Assembly: GCF_039543565.1 (NCBI RefSeq)
Contig: NZ_BAABJZ010000013.1
Location: 1 to 64,000, forward strand
DNA length: 64,000 bases
Source: Ferrimonas pelagia
GTDB taxonomy: Bacteria; Pseudomonadota; Gammaproteobacteria; Enterobacterales; Shewanellaceae
Direction: 5' to 3'
How positions within the stretch are numbered: the first letter of the stretch is position 1; each line of letters begins with the position of its first letter. This document shows positions 7,871-16,531 of the stretch, piece after piece. The position numbers and the translations under genes are program-made. The notes beneath the pieces were generated by a model, which had not been told where the DNA came from, did no database searches, and worked only from the letters and a program-made list of their open reading frames with translations.

Positions 7871-9417
7871 TGCTGCAATTACAACTGACTCCGGGCAGCC
7901 TGACGCTGCGCCAGCTGCGCCAGATCAGCCGTGAAGGCGTGACGTTATCCCTGTCCGATGCGGCTTACCCGGCGATCGACGCCAGTGCGGCCGCGGTGCA
8001 GCAGGTGTTGGATCAAGATCGAGTGGTATATGGGATCAACACCGGATTTGGTTTGTTGGCCAATACCCGCATCGCCCGCGACGATCTGGATCTGCTGCAG
8101 CGCTCCATCGTGCTGTCCCATGCGGCGGGCACCGGCACACCGATGGCCGACGCCACGGTGCGCTTGATGATGGTGCTTAAGATCAACTCGTTGGCGCGGG
8201 GATTCTCCGGCATTCGACGGGAGGTGATCGAGGCGCTGATCGCGCTGATCAACGCCGAGGTGTTTCCGCTGATCCCGGAGAAGGGCTCGGTGGGCGCGTC
8301 CGGCGACTTGGCGCCGCTGTCGCATATGGTGCTGCCTCTGCTGGGCGAGGGCCAGGTGCGCCACCGCGGTGAGGTGATGGACGCCGTGGCTGGCTTGGCG
8401 GTCGCCGGGTTGGCCCCCATGACGTTAGCCGCCAAGGAGGGGCTGGCGCTGCTTAATGGCACGCAGGCATCGACCGCGTTGGCGCTGGAGGGATTGTTCC
8501 ACGCCGAGGATCTGTGGGCGGCGGGCTCGGTGATCGGTGCCACTAGTGTCGAGGCGGCGCTGGGCAGTCGGCGACCGTTCGATCCGCGGGTGCACGCCGT
8601 ACGCGGACAGCGGGGCCAGATCGACGCGGCGGCGGTATTTCGTCATTTGCTGGGTCAGGACTCAGAGCTTGGCAGCAGTCATGCCAATTGCGACAAGGTG
8701 CAGGATCCTTACTCGTTACGCTGTCAGCCTCAGGTGATGGGGGCCTGTTTGACCCAGATCCGCCAGGCCGCCGAGGTGTTGTGGGTGGAAGCCAACGGGG
8801 TCACGGACAATCCTTTGGTGTTCCCGGGTGAGGACGGCGGCGCGGCCGATTTCATCTCCGGCGGGAACTTTCATGCCGAGCCGGTGGCGTTGGTGGCGGA
8901 TAACCTGGCGCTGGCTATCGCCGAGATCGGCGCTTTGGCTGAGCGGCGCATCGCCTTGTTGATCGATCGGACCCTGTCTGGCCTGCCCGCGTTCCTGGTG
9001 GACAACGGCGGGGTGAACTCCGGCTTTATGATCGCCCAGGTCACCGCGGCCGCGCTGGCCAGTGAGAACAAGTCGCTGGCTCATCCGGCCTCGGTGGACA
9101 GCCTGCCCACCTCGGCCAATCAGGAGGATCATGTTTCCATGGCCACCTTTGCCGCCCGCCGTCTGCGGGAGATGGCTGAAAACAGCCGCGGTGTCTTGGC
9201 GGTCGAGTGGTTGGCGGCCTGTCAGGGCCTGGATTTCCGCGCGCCGTTGAAGGCCAGCTCGGTGGTGGAGTCGGCCAAGGCGCGACTGCGTCAGCGTGTG
9301 CCGTTTTACGATAAGGACCGTTACTTCGCGCCAGATATCGAGGCGGCGACAGCGCTGATCGGCCAAGCCGAATTGGCTCAATGGCTGCCGGCAGGGATCT
9401 TGCCGTCACAAGCCTGA
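7870..9417 (+). CDS. hutH: Histidine ammonia-lyase
   Basis: First step of histidine degradation: removes ammonia from L-histidine to give trans-urocanate. 515 residues. The Ala-Ser-Gly triplet that cyclises into the MIO electrophile is at residues 143-145 inside GSVGASGDLAPL. The active-site YGINTGFG motif is at about 54-61. SSHANCDKVQDPYSLRCQPQ also matches the family. Its ATG overlaps the hutU stop by one base. The gene closes the operon and is followed by a terminator. Order C-U-H with divergent I is a common gammaproteobacterial arrangement. Confidence 0.97.
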   Translation: MLQLQLTPGSLTLRQLRQISREGVTLSLSDAAYPAIDASAAAVQQVLDQDRVVYGINTGFGLLANTRIARDDLDLLQRSIVLSHAAGTGTPMADATVRLMMVLKINSLARGFSGIRREVIEALIALINAEVFPLIPEKGSVGASGDLAPLSHMVLPLLGEGQVRHRGEVMDAVAGLAVAGLAPMTLAAKEGLALLNGTQASTALALEGLFHAEDLWAAGSVIGATSVEAALGSRRPFDPRVHAVRGQRGQIDAAAVFRHLLGQDSELGSSHANCDKVQDPYSLRCQPQVMGACLTQIRQAAEVLWVEANGVTDNPLVFPGEDGGAADFISGGNFHAEPVALVADNLALAIAEIGALAERRIALLIDRTLSGLPAFLVDNGGVNSGFMIAQVTAAALASENKSLAHPASVDSLPTSANQEDHVSMATFAARRLREMAENSRGVLAVEWLAACQGLDFRAPLKASSVVESAKARLRQRVPFYDKDRYFAPDIEAATALIGQAELAQWLPAGILPSQA

Positions 9418-9432
9418 GGGCACACGTCGTGA

Positions 9433-9470
9433 TGTGGGGGCGCCTTGGGGCGCCCCTTTGTGTTTTTGTC
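9433..9470 (+). terminator. Terminator of the hut operon
   Basis: GGGGCGCC, loop TTGG, GGCGCCCC, then TTTGTGTTTTT: strong GC stem with a T-rich tail directly after hutH. Confidence 0.85.
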
Positions 9471-9532
9471 GCTCGTTGTACGATAAGCTCAAGCTCTTGT
9501 TCTATCAATTATTACGCATATTGGAGTGCACG

Positions 9533-10804
9533 TTGGAGACTGAGATCCGGGTTGAGATGCGACATAAGATCACGCAGTGGTTGGCTGAGCTGGGCTTGCC
9601 GGTTCAAGGCAGTGACTGGCAGGCGACGCTGATCCTGTCGGCATTGGCACTGCTGCTGGCGGGACTGGGTTATCTGCTGTTTAAGCGTGTGGCCGGTCGG
9701 GCCTTGACCGCATTAAGCAGTCATCTCGCCGGGCCATGGTCCGGCCCGTTTCAACAGCACCGGGTGGTGGCCAAGGCGGCGATGATCGTGCCTTTGGTGA
9801 TCCTGGATCTGTTTACGCCCTTGGTGCTGTCGGCTTGGGCGTGGTGGGAGCGGGCGATCACCATCGGGCTCGAATTGTGCATCTTGGTCGCGGTGGTGCG
9901 CTTGCTGTTTGCGGTACTGGATACCGCACTGGATGTGGCCAATCTTAATGCCATCAGTCGCCGTTTGCCGGTGCAGAGCATCATCCAGCTGATCAAGCTG
10001 TTCCTGTTTGTGCTAGCGGCGATCCTGTTTGCCGCCGTGCTGATGGATCGCTCTCCGATCTACCTGCTGTCCGGCTTGGGTGTGGCCACCGGTCTGTTGT
10101 TGTTGGTGTTTCGTGACACCATCCTCGGTTTTGTGGCCGGCATTCAGCTGTCCGCCAATCGCATGGTCAGTCGTGGCGACTGGGTGCAGATGGATAAGTA
10201 CGGCGCCGACGGGGATGTGTTGGAGGTCAGTCTGACTACGGTGAAGGTGCAGAATTGGGATAAGACCATCACCATGATCCCCGCGCACGCCATGGTGTCG
10301 GACTCCTTCCGAAACTGGCAAGGGATGCAGGCGTCCGGTGGTCGTCGGATCAAGCGTTCGTTGTTGCTCGATCTGCATTCCGTCCACTTTGCCGATGAGG
10401 CGCTGTTAGCGCGTCTAGGCCAGATCGAGCTGTTATCGGCATATCTGAAGAATAAGGGCGTCGAGCTGCAGGCCAGCAATGCCGAGCTGGCAAACCCACA
10501 GCAGCCAGCCAATGGCCGTCGGCTGACCAATATTGGCTGTTTCCGAGCCTATATGCAGGCCTATCTGGAAGCGCATCCACAGATCCATAAGGACATGACC
10601 CTGATGGTGCGGCAGTTGGCGCCCACCGAGGGGGGCTTGCCGTTGGAATTGTATTGCTTCACCAATGACATTCGTTGGCCTGTGTACGAAGGGATCCAGG
10701 CCGATATCTTCGATCATGCTCTGGCGGTGCTGCCGCAGTTTGAGTTACGGGCGATGCAGCAACCGACCGGCGCCGATTTGCGCAGCTTGGCCGCTTCTGG
10801 CTGA
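9533..10804 (+). CDS. ybdG: Mechanosensitive channel, MscS family (YbdG/MscM-like)
   Basis: Inner-membrane channel that opens under membrane tension during osmotic downshock. I start it at TTG 9533, with GGAG 7 nt upstream; the longer frame from 9434 would begin inside the hut terminator. The 423-residue product has several N-terminal hydrophobic helices, including LILSALALLLAGLGYLLF, a segment near residue 155 and the pore-lining helix (SGLGVATGLLLLVFRDTILG). The cytoplasmic beta domain follows. The block LTTVKVQNWDKTITMIPAH and SGGRRIKRSLLLD are typical of the YbdG branch rather than short MscS. It is followed by its own terminator. Confidence 0.85.
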   Translation: METEIRVEMRHKITQWLAELGLPVQGSDWQATLILSALALLLAGLGYLLFKRVAGRALTALSSHLAGPWSGPFQQHRVVAKAAMIVPLVILDLFTPLVLSAWAWWERAITIGLELCILVAVVRLLFAVLDTALDVANLNAISRRLPVQSIIQLIKLFLFVLAAILFAAVLMDRSPIYLLSGLGVATGLLLLVFRDTILGFVAGIQLSANRMVSRGDWVQMDKYGADGDVLEVSLTTVKVQNWDKTITMIPAHAMVSDSFRNWQGMQASGGRRIKRSLLLDLHSVHFADEALLARLGQIELLSAYLKNKGVELQASNAELANPQQPANGRRLTNIGCFRAYMQAYLEAHPQIHKDMTLMVRQLAPTEGGLPLELYCFTNDIRWPVYEGIQADIFDHALAVLPQFELRAMQQPTGADLRSLAASG

Positions 10805-10821
10805 GCGCGACTTACCTTGAT

Positions 10822-10849
10822 GATCCCCGCGTTGCGGGGATTTTTTTTG
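10822..10849 (+). terminator. Rho-independent terminator after mechanosensitive channel
   Basis: ATCCCCGC, loop GTT, GCGGGGAT followed by seven Ts. Confidence 0.9.
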
Positions 10850-10856
10850 CTGTGAG

Positions 10857-11408
10857 CTAAGGGCGGTAGTGGGGCAGGGGTTGGGCAAAACGGCCACGAT
10901 AGCAGCGAAAGAAGCCGAGCAGTTGCGCCATATCGGCGGCTTTGCTCTCACCGGGGATCAGCGGGGGGCCGAGCACGATCCGGCGGTGGCGAAAATCGAA
11001 GGCGACCGGCACGATGGGGACATCGGCGCCCTGAGCTATATGGTAAAACCCGGTCTTGAGCCGGGGAACCGGACTGCGGGTGCCCTCAGGTGCCAGCGCC
11101 AACACAAAGTCCGGCTCCTGTTGAAACAGTTGGATCACGCCATCGACCAGGTTGTTACTGCGGGTACGAACCACGGGGCGTCCGCCGAGGGCTCGCATGA
11201 GCCAGCCTAACGGCGGGCGAAACAGCTGGTGTTTGCCGATAAAGCGGGCGGGGATCTGCAGCACTGTCCGGGCCAGAACGCCGATCACGAAATCCCAGTT
11301 ACTGGTATGGGGCGCCACGATGATCACGAATTGGCGCACCTGCGGCAGTTGGCCTTCTATCCGCCAGCCCGCCAGGCTGAGCATTCCAGCGGCAATACGT
11401 GCAAGCAT
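10857..11408 (-). CDS. Lysophospholipid acyltransferase family protein (PlsC-like)
   Basis: Membrane-associated acyltransferase, probably acylating a lysophospholipid or related acceptor. The catalytic HX4D motif reads HTSNWD, and APEGTRS is the acceptor-phosphate motif. Unlike the classical 240-residue PlsC, this is a compact version of about 183 residues. The frame extends to a TTG at 11423, but GGAG lies 9 nt upstream of ATG 11408, which I prefer. It is probably the last gene of a minus-strand group with the ZIP-like protein and HD-GYP protein (55-bp gap). Exact substrate unknown. Confidence 0.8.
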   Translation of the reverse strand: MLARIAAGMLSLAGWRIEGQLPQVRQFVIIVAPHTSNWDFVIGVLARTVLQIPARFIGKHQLFRPPLGWLMRALGGRPVVRTRSNNLVDGVIQLFQQEPDFVLALAPEGTRSPVPRLKTGFYHIAQGADVPIVPVAFDFRHRRIVLGPPLIPGESKAADMAQLLGFFRCYRGRFAQPLPHYRP

Positions 11409-11463
11409 AAGTCTGATCTCCAAGTTGAACTAAGGATAGATGACGGCCAAGTTGGCGCAGACT

Positions 11464-12225
11464 TTAGTGTTGGTGGGCGTGATCGTTATCGGGGGCGGTG
11501 TGGATGGCGTGATCGTGACCATGAGACAGCATCAGCAAGGTCAAAAACAGCAGACCGAAAGCGCCGCCCAGGTAGTGACCTGGGGTCAGGCGCAGGGTGT
11601 GGCGGTGGCTATGATGGTGCTCATGCGAATGTTCGTGAGGGCGATGCAGCAGTACATGCACGATGGAGCCGGTAACAAAGGCTTGCAGCCAGATCATCTG
11701 ATTGTCCGCTAGGTAGTGCGGCAAATGCTCCCCGAAGGCGAAGCCAAGCAGGGTGCACAGCATCATGGCTGCCAGCATGATGCTGGCGGCCAAACGGCCA
11801 AAGGCGGGGCGCAATAACCACCAGACCGCCAGTCCGGCGGGCAGGCGGTGCAAGACGACACCGATGGCCAGCATGCTGCTGTCGGGCGCGTGGGTGGCCA
11901 GCGCGACGGCACTGCCATCGGTCAGCGTGTGCAGCAACAGGCCGCTCAGACCCAGCAGCAAGGTGAGATTGTGGGTGGCCCCCTGAAACGGTCGAAACGC
12001 TTTTTCTGCCAATGTGGGGCCGGCCAGCCCAAGCAGAACAAAGGGTAAGATCATCGCGCCACCTTGCTGCCACAGCGAAGGCAGGACATCAAACAGCACC
12101 AGTCCCAGCAACGCCACGATGATAAAGGCGGTGATCCCATTGCGCACCTTGGGCTGGCGCCGAAAACCGTGGTAGAGCACGGGGCCGACGGCGAGGATCA
12201 AGAGGCTGGCGATCAGGTAATGCAT
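11464..12225 (-). CDS. Polytopic membrane protein with ZIP-like signature and His-rich loops
   Basis: 253 residues with about seven to eight hydrophobic helices. The block HTLTDGSAVALA followed by VVLHRLPAGLAVWWLL resembles the paired metal-binding helices of ZIP divalent-metal transporters. However, the second motif is HRLPAG where canonical ZIPs have HExPxE. A cytoplasmic or extracytoplasmic loop is packed with histidines (HRPHEHSHEHHHSHRH), and the C-terminus carries HGHDHAIH and DNDHAHQH. Zinc or another divalent metal is therefore a likely ligand, but transport is unproven. The start lies 8 nt after the HD-GYP stop, within a ribosome-binding site AGGGATC that overlaps that stop, so the two are translationally linked. 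Confidence 0.7.
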   Translation of the reverse strand: MHYLIASLLILAVGPVLYHGFRRQPKVRNGITAFIIVALLGLVLFDVLPSLWQQGGAMILPFVLLGLAGPTLAEKAFRPFQGATHNLTLLLGLSGLLLHTLTDGSAVALATHAPDSSMLAIGVVLHRLPAGLAVWWLLRPAFGRLAASIMLAAMMLCTLLGFAFGEHLPHYLADNQMIWLQAFVTGSIVHVLLHRPHEHSHEHHHSHRHTLRLTPGHYLGGAFGLLFLTLLMLSHGHDHAIHTAPDNDHAHQH

Positions 12226-12233
12226 GATGATCC

Positions 12234-13397
12234 CTACAGGTAATTGTCCAACGACAGCTTGTGCTCGCTGGGGTTGACCGCGCGAACGATGGTCTCATGG
12301 GACAGGCTGAGATCCCGCTCGGTGGCCATAACGTGGGTGCCGTGACGCGTGTTGTAGACCAGTTTGACCTTAGGGTTCAACGGATCGTGGGCATTGCCTT
12401 CTAATACGACGGCCAGCACTCCGCTGCTCAGTTCGACCATGGTGCCGGGCGGGTAGATCCCGATGCAGTTGATGAACTGATGCAGTAATTCCGGATCCAG
12501 CTGGACCGGAGCCATAGCCTGCAGTCGCTTCAACGCTTGGGTCGGGGTGAGCCCACTGTGATAGACCCGATCGGCGGTCATGGCGTCGTAGATGTCGCAA
12601 ATGGCGATCATCCGGCCATAGCGGGTGATCGCCTCGCCTTTTAGCCCGGCGGGGTAGCCGCTGCCATCCAACTTTTCGTGATGCATTGCGGCCACATCGA
12701 GGCTGATCTTGCTGATCCCTGGGGTGCGGGCAATGATATCGCGACTGTGCCCGGCGTGGGTCTTCATGATGGTGAACTCTTGCTCGGTGAGTCTGCCCGG
12801 CTTGTTGAGGATCGACTCGGGGATCATCACCTTACCTATGTCATGCAGCAAGGAGCCGACGCAGATCTGATGCAATACCCTGTCATCAAACTGTAGGTGA
12901 CGGGCAAACAGGACCATCAAGATCGCGACACCGATGGAGTGCTCGAGCAGATAGTCATCCTTGTCTTTGATCAGGCGCAGGCAGTTTAGCGCCGAGGCAT
13001 TGCGGAACACGCTGTTGATGAACTCGTCGGCGGTGTGCTCGACCTCTTTGAGATCCAGACCTTTGCCTTCACGCAGGGAGTCGATGGTGCGTTGCTGCAG
13101 CTGGCGGGTTTGCTGGTACAGCTTGCGCGCCCGGGGTAACTCATTGGTGAATGAGGTGTGCTGGCGGGGACGCAATAGACGCTGCGGTGGTGGGGCGGTC
13201 GGGTGCGCCAAGGTCGGCCGACTGCGCGAGCGCAGGGGATCGATCAGGACGGTTTTCACCCCCTCTTCCGCGAGCAGGGCCAGGGTGGCCGGATCCCGCA
13301 GCATCCCTTGCTGGCGTACGCCTAAATGGGGGTGACTGGGGATCTCAACCACATAGGTGCCTATGGTGACTTGCTCTAGCGGAATAGGCTTTTTCAT
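12234..13397 (-). CDS. HD-GYP domain cyclic-di-GMP phosphodiesterase with N-terminal DUF3391
   Basis: Probable hydrolase of the second messenger cyclic di-GMP. 387 residues, no membrane helix. DUF3391 occupies about residues 1-60 (IPLEQVTIGTYVVEIPSHP). The HD-GYP domain has the dyad in LLHDIGK (185-186), and the signature HHEKLDGSGYP at 239-249 is intact, so catalysis is expected. It is followed directly by the ZIP-like gene. The upstream 350 bp contain no obvious ribosome-binding site match beyond CAGCGCAT, so the start at 13397 is accepted mainly from family alignment (MKKPIPLEQV). Confidence 0.88.
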   Translation of the reverse strand: MKKPIPLEQVTIGTYVVEIPSHPHLGVRQQGMLRDPATLALLAEEGVKTVLIDPLRSRSRPTLAHPTAPPPQRLLRPRQHTSFTNELPRARKLYQQTRQLQQRTIDSLREGKGLDLKEVEHTADEFINSVFRNASALNCLRLIKDKDDYLLEHSIGVAILMVLFARHLQFDDRVLHQICVGSLLHDIGKVMIPESILNKPGRLTEQEFTIMKTHAGHSRDIIARTPGISKISLDVAAMHHEKLDGSGYPAGLKGEAITRYGRMIAICDIYDAMTADRVYHSGLTPTQALKRLQAMAPVQLDPELLHQFINCIGIYPPGTMVELSSGVLAVVLEGNAHDPLNPKVKLVYNTRHGTHVMATERDLSLSHETIVRAVNPSEHKLSLDNYL

Positions 13398-13750
13398 ATG
13401 CGCTGTCTGCGAGGGGAGTACTGCATGGTGTCAGTGGCAGAGTTCCGGCCGGTCCAAGTTTCTATAATCTATACGACTTTTAACAAAAAAATAAGTTTAA
13501 TTAACATGCCGTGTGCCACGGCAAGCGAGCTTGCTTGTTGGTGGTGGCTGCCCTTGTGAGTGGCGGCAGCGGAGTGTGGCAGAGTGGCTCGATTGGGTAA
13601 AGCCAGCGGGCGAGTTCGCCATTGGGGATCGGCACGGACGTGCTGCGGCTGCGGCAGAGTGACGCGGTTGTTGTTTCTCGGTCCAGTTGCCAGCCATTAT
13701 ACTTGCCAGATCTGAAGCTCGCTGTTGTTAAACGATTTATTGGACGGTTT
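13398..13750. other. Divergent intergenic region between HD-GYP gene and marC-like gene
   Basis: About 350 bp without a credible gene. It holds an AT-rich patch (13456-13503, including TATAAT at 13463-13468) that may carry the HD-GYP promoter. A GCAAG-CTCG-CTTGC hairpin and a GCCGTG-GCA-CACGGC hairpin sit side by side near 13506-13535. TATACT at 13698-13703 could be the -10 for the marC-like gene. No good -35 partner was found for either. Confidence 0.4.
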
Positions 13751-14338
13751 ATGGAAACGCTTACCGCTGCTGTGATGTTGCTCTTTATTATGGATCCCCT
13801 GGGCAACCTGCCGATCTTCAGCTCGGTGCTGCGTCACGTCGCCCCGTCTCGGCGTCGTTTCATTCTTATTCGCGAGTTGCTGGTCGCCCTGTTGATCATG
13901 CTGGTGTTCCTGTACGCCGGCGAGAGCTTCCTGAATTTCCTCAACCTGTCGTCGCAAGCGGTGTCGATCTCAGGTGCTATTATTTTGTTTATCATTGGCT
14001 TGCGCATGATCTTCCCGGACAAGGGCAGCGTAACTGGCCTCGAAGCCGGCGAAGAGCCGCTGATCGTCCCCCTGGCCGTGCCTTTGTTGGCAGGGCCTTC
14101 GGTACTGGCGACCTTGATCCTGTTGGCGCACCAAGATCCGGAGCGAATGGTGGACTGGACCTTAGCGACGGTCGCCGCTTGGGGGATCACCGCAGCCACC
14201 TTGATGTTATCTGGGGTGTTTCTGCGGGTGTTGGGCGAGCGCGGACTCAAGGCCATTGAGCGTTTGATGGGGATGATCTTATTGATGCTCTCGGTGCAGA
14301 TGTTCCTCGATGGGATCGCCGGGATCATCGCCAAGTAG
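13751..14338 (+). CDS. yhgN: MarC family integral membrane protein (YhgN-like)
   Basis: 195 residues with six predicted hydrophobic helices: AAVMLLFIMDPLGNLPIF, LLVALLIMLVFLYA, ISGAIILFIIGLRMIF, PLAVPLLAGPSVLATLILLA, AWGITAATLMLSGVFL and MGMILLMLSVQMFL. The NPxG-type start (DPLGNLPIF), LRMIFP and PLAVPLLAGP are typical of the UPF0056/MarC family. Its once-assumed role in multidrug resistance has not been upheld, and the transported substrate is unknown. The frame extends upstream to 13622, but the family-conserved N-terminus begins at ATG 13751, so I start there. Confidence 0.85.
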   Translation: METLTAAVMLLFIMDPLGNLPIFSSVLRHVAPSRRRFILIRELLVALLIMLVFLYAGESFLNFLNLSSQAVSISGAIILFIIGLRMIFPDKGSVTGLEAGEEPLIVPLAVPLLAGPSVLATLILLAHQDPERMVDWTLATVAAWGITAATLMLSGVFLRVLGERGLKAIERLMGMILLMLSVQMFLDGIAGIIAK

Positions 14339-14542
14339 TGGTGTTGATCCTGCCGAGGCTGTGGTAGGGAACGCCGCGATTTATCGTCAGATCTTGGCGG
14401 GCTGCGCCATTCTACTCATTGTTTGATCCGAGGTGTGGCAGCTCGATAAAGGGTGACGCACACTGAGGCGGACGCAACCCGCCACGCGGGTTGAGAGTCC
14501 GTATGCGGGTGTGGCAGAGCACAAACGGAAAGGGGGGCAAGG

Positions 14543-15586
14543 ATGCGGATCGAAGATGGTGTGGAAGGGTTGGAGCGCCATGCTCAGCAGCAATGGCAAC
14601 GGCTGTTGGACGTACTGAGCCGATCCTGTGATATGCAGGGGGCCTATCTGGCCCGCTGCACCGAAGTGGAGCTCCATGTTTTGGCCACCAGTCGTGACTG
14701 TCCCCAGCAGGTCGGTGCGGGGGAGCGGATGCCGATCTTTGATCTCTATTGTGAGTGGGTGATGGTGCATGCCTCGCCCTTGGCGGTCGAAGACGCCACT
14801 CGCAGCACGCAATGGGCCTCGGGACGCGAAGCTCAGGCCGGTGTGTTGGCGTATTTGGGCCTGCCGATCCACGCACCGGACGGGGAGCTGTTCGGCACCT
14901 TGTGTCTGTGCCACACCCAACCGATCGCCATTCCCGCGCAATGGCATGATCTGATGATGTCGGTGGTCAGTATCATTGAAAGTGAACTGCGTATGCTGCA
15001 ACTGACGCGGGAGTACAGCCGACGTGCCCGGACCGATCCGCTCACCGGGCTTGGCAATCGTTATGGCGTGGAGCTGGGGCTGAATTCGTTACTGGATTGG
15101 GGTCGACGCTTGTCGGACGGGGCGGCGGATAAGTTGCCGCTGGGGGTGATCCTACTGGAGCTGGACCAGTTTCATGCACTGATAGAGCAGCAGGGCCACA
15201 GCGCTTCAGAGCGCGTGTTGCGCTTTGTCGCCGATCTGCTCAAACGCAATCGTATTAATCAGGAGATGGCGGTGCGCTGGCAAGGGCATCGCTTCCTGCT
15301 GTTGGTGCCGGCGATCACTAAGGAGGATCTGCTGGCTCGGTCGGAACAGCTGCGGTGCGAGGTGCAACGCAGCGTGATCCAAACCGGCGAGGCGGCACTG
15401 GTTGTTACCGCCTCGGTGGGTGCGCTGGGGTGGGACGGCGACGGTGGCTTGCCCTGGGAGCGGCTGCGCCAGTGTCTGCGGCAAGCGCAAGGGGAGGGTG
15501 GCAACCGCTGCGTGATCGCCGAGCTAGGGGCGACGTTTACTGGCGCGGTTCCATTCGATGAGGGCGAACAACCCGTACATCATTAG
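14543..15586 (+). CDS. GAF-GGDEF protein with degenerate GGDEF motif
   Basis: 347 residues, no membrane segment. Residues about 15-150 form a GAF sensor domain (YLARCTEVELHVLATS, VLAYLGLPIHAPDGELFGTLCL). A GGDEF domain follows from RTDPLTGLGNRYGVELGL at about 172. The signature loop that should read GGDEF is RWQGHRFLLL, so the catalytic acidic residues are lost and cyclic-di-GMP synthesis is unlikely. The LDQFHALIEQQGHSASERVL region is otherwise conserved. It may act as a ligand-binding or protein-interaction module. AAGGGGGGCAAGG precedes the ATG. Its 3' end overlaps the convergent DUF1145 gene by 63 bp. Confidence 0.8.
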   Translation: MRIEDGVEGLERHAQQQWQRLLDVLSRSCDMQGAYLARCTEVELHVLATSRDCPQQVGAGERMPIFDLYCEWVMVHASPLAVEDATRSTQWASGREAQAGVLAYLGLPIHAPDGELFGTLCLCHTQPIAIPAQWHDLMMSVVSIIESELRMLQLTREYSRRARTDPLTGLGNRYGVELGLNSLLDWGRRLSDGAADKLPLGVILLELDQFHALIEQQGHSASERVLRFVADLLKRNRINQEMAVRWQGHRFLLLVPAITKEDLLARSEQLRCEVQRSVIQTGEAALVVTASVGALGWDGDGGLPWERLRQCLRQAQGEGGNRCVIAELGATFTGAVPFDEGEQPVHH

Positions 15587-15790
15587 CTGCTGGTATACCG
15601 ACCAAGGCTGAGGCTTGCCCTGTCGAACCCGAAAGCCGGCGCAATAGGCCAGGTGGGCTGCCAGGGTGATCTGCAATAAGATCTGCAGTGCCAGACTGTA
15701 GGGTTGTGGCCAAGGGAAGATCAGGTTGACCAGCATGATCAGCCAAGCGGCAACCATGCCCGCTTTGGCCCAGGAGATGAATTGATCCAT
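15524..15790 (-). CDS. yhhL: DUF1145 family membrane protein (YhhL-like)
   Basis: 88 residues with two to three hydrophobic segments (AGMVAAWLIMLVNLIF, YSLALQILLQITLAAHLAYCAGF, LMMYGLFALIEW). Length, topology and location directly downstream of rsmD match YhhL/DUF1145, an inner-membrane protein of unknown function. The start ATG at 15790 lies 23 bp after the rsmD stop, so they form an operon. Its last 63 bp overlap the 3' end of the degenerate GGDEF gene on the other strand. Confidence 0.85.
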   Translation of the reverse strand: MDQFISWAKAGMVAAWLIMLVNLIFPWPQPYSLALQILLQITLAAHLAYCAGFRVRQGKPQPWSVYQQLMMYGLFALIEWNRASKRRP

Positions 15791-15813
15791 TGAGTGTCTC
15801 TTTTGGGTTTGGG

Positions 15814-16416
15814 TTAGGCTCGGCGATACAAGCGGTAGGCCACTTGGCCGGCGATCTTTTCTTTGTGCAGGCTCCAGCTGGCAGGGATCGGCAGCGGGGA
15901 GAGCTCGGCTTCGGTTTCGACGTAGATCCAGCTGCCCGGCTTGAGGTAACCATTGCTTTCCAACTGCTCGAGGCAAGGGCTCAGCAAATTTTTACGAAAC
16001 GGCGGATCGACAAACACCAGATCATAGGGCTCGACGCAGGGCTGACTGAGCAGCTTCAGGGTGTCGCCCTGACACACCTGGGCATTGCTGGCGCCTAAGC
16101 TGTGCAGATTGCGCTGCAATTGCTTGGCGACGCCGGTATCAAACTCCATCAAGACCACGTGGGCGGCGTGGCGCGACAGCGCCTCCAGGCCCAGTGCGCC
16201 ACTGCCACTGAAGCAATCCAGCACCCGCGCACTGTGGGTTTCGCCCATCAGCCAATTAAACAGGGTCTCGCGCACGCGATCCGTCGTGGGTCGCAGCCCT
16301 TCAAGATCGGCCACAGGCAGGCGGCGGCCACGCCACTGTCCGCTGATAATGCGGATCTGACCGGGGGATCGTCCGGTCGACGGTTTTTTGCTGTTGCGTC
16401 GGGGCGCTCTCGCCAT
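15814..16416 (-). CDS. rsmD: 16S rRNA m2G966 methyltransferase
   Basis: Methylates N2 of G966 in 16S rRNA with S-adenosylmethionine during small-subunit assembly. 200 residues. The SAM-binding motif I VLDCFSGSGALGLEALSR and the catalytic VFVDPPFRK (DPPF) identify the family. The basic N-terminus (RRNSKKPS) fits an RNA-binding tail. GAGGTC precedes the ATG. It is divergent from ftsY, the arrangement found in E. coli, and forms an operon with the DUF1145 gene. Confidence 0.95.
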   Translation of the reverse strand: MARAPRRNSKKPSTGRSPGQIRIISGQWRGRRLPVADLEGLRPTTDRVRETLFNWLMGETHSARVLDCFSGSGALGLEALSRHAAHVVLMEFDTGVAKQLQRNLHSLGASNAQVCQGDTLKLLSQPCVEPYDLVFVDPPFRKNLLSPCLEQLESNGYLKPGSWIYVETEAELSPLPIPASWSLHKEKIAGQVAYRLYRRA

Positions 16417-16531
16417 AGTGACCTCGGTTTTTGGTGGAATTCTGGGTACACTACGACCCCAGAAAAGTTCGCTATTTTAGCAAGCCGAGGCCCCCAATGG
16501 GCACTCCCGGCAGAGGTATAAGGTACAAAGT

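Noticed and set aside
13560..13640. tRNA-like stretch GTGGCAGAGTGGCTCGATTGGG with GTTCG downstream
   Set aside because: Acceptor, anticodon and T stems cannot be paired.
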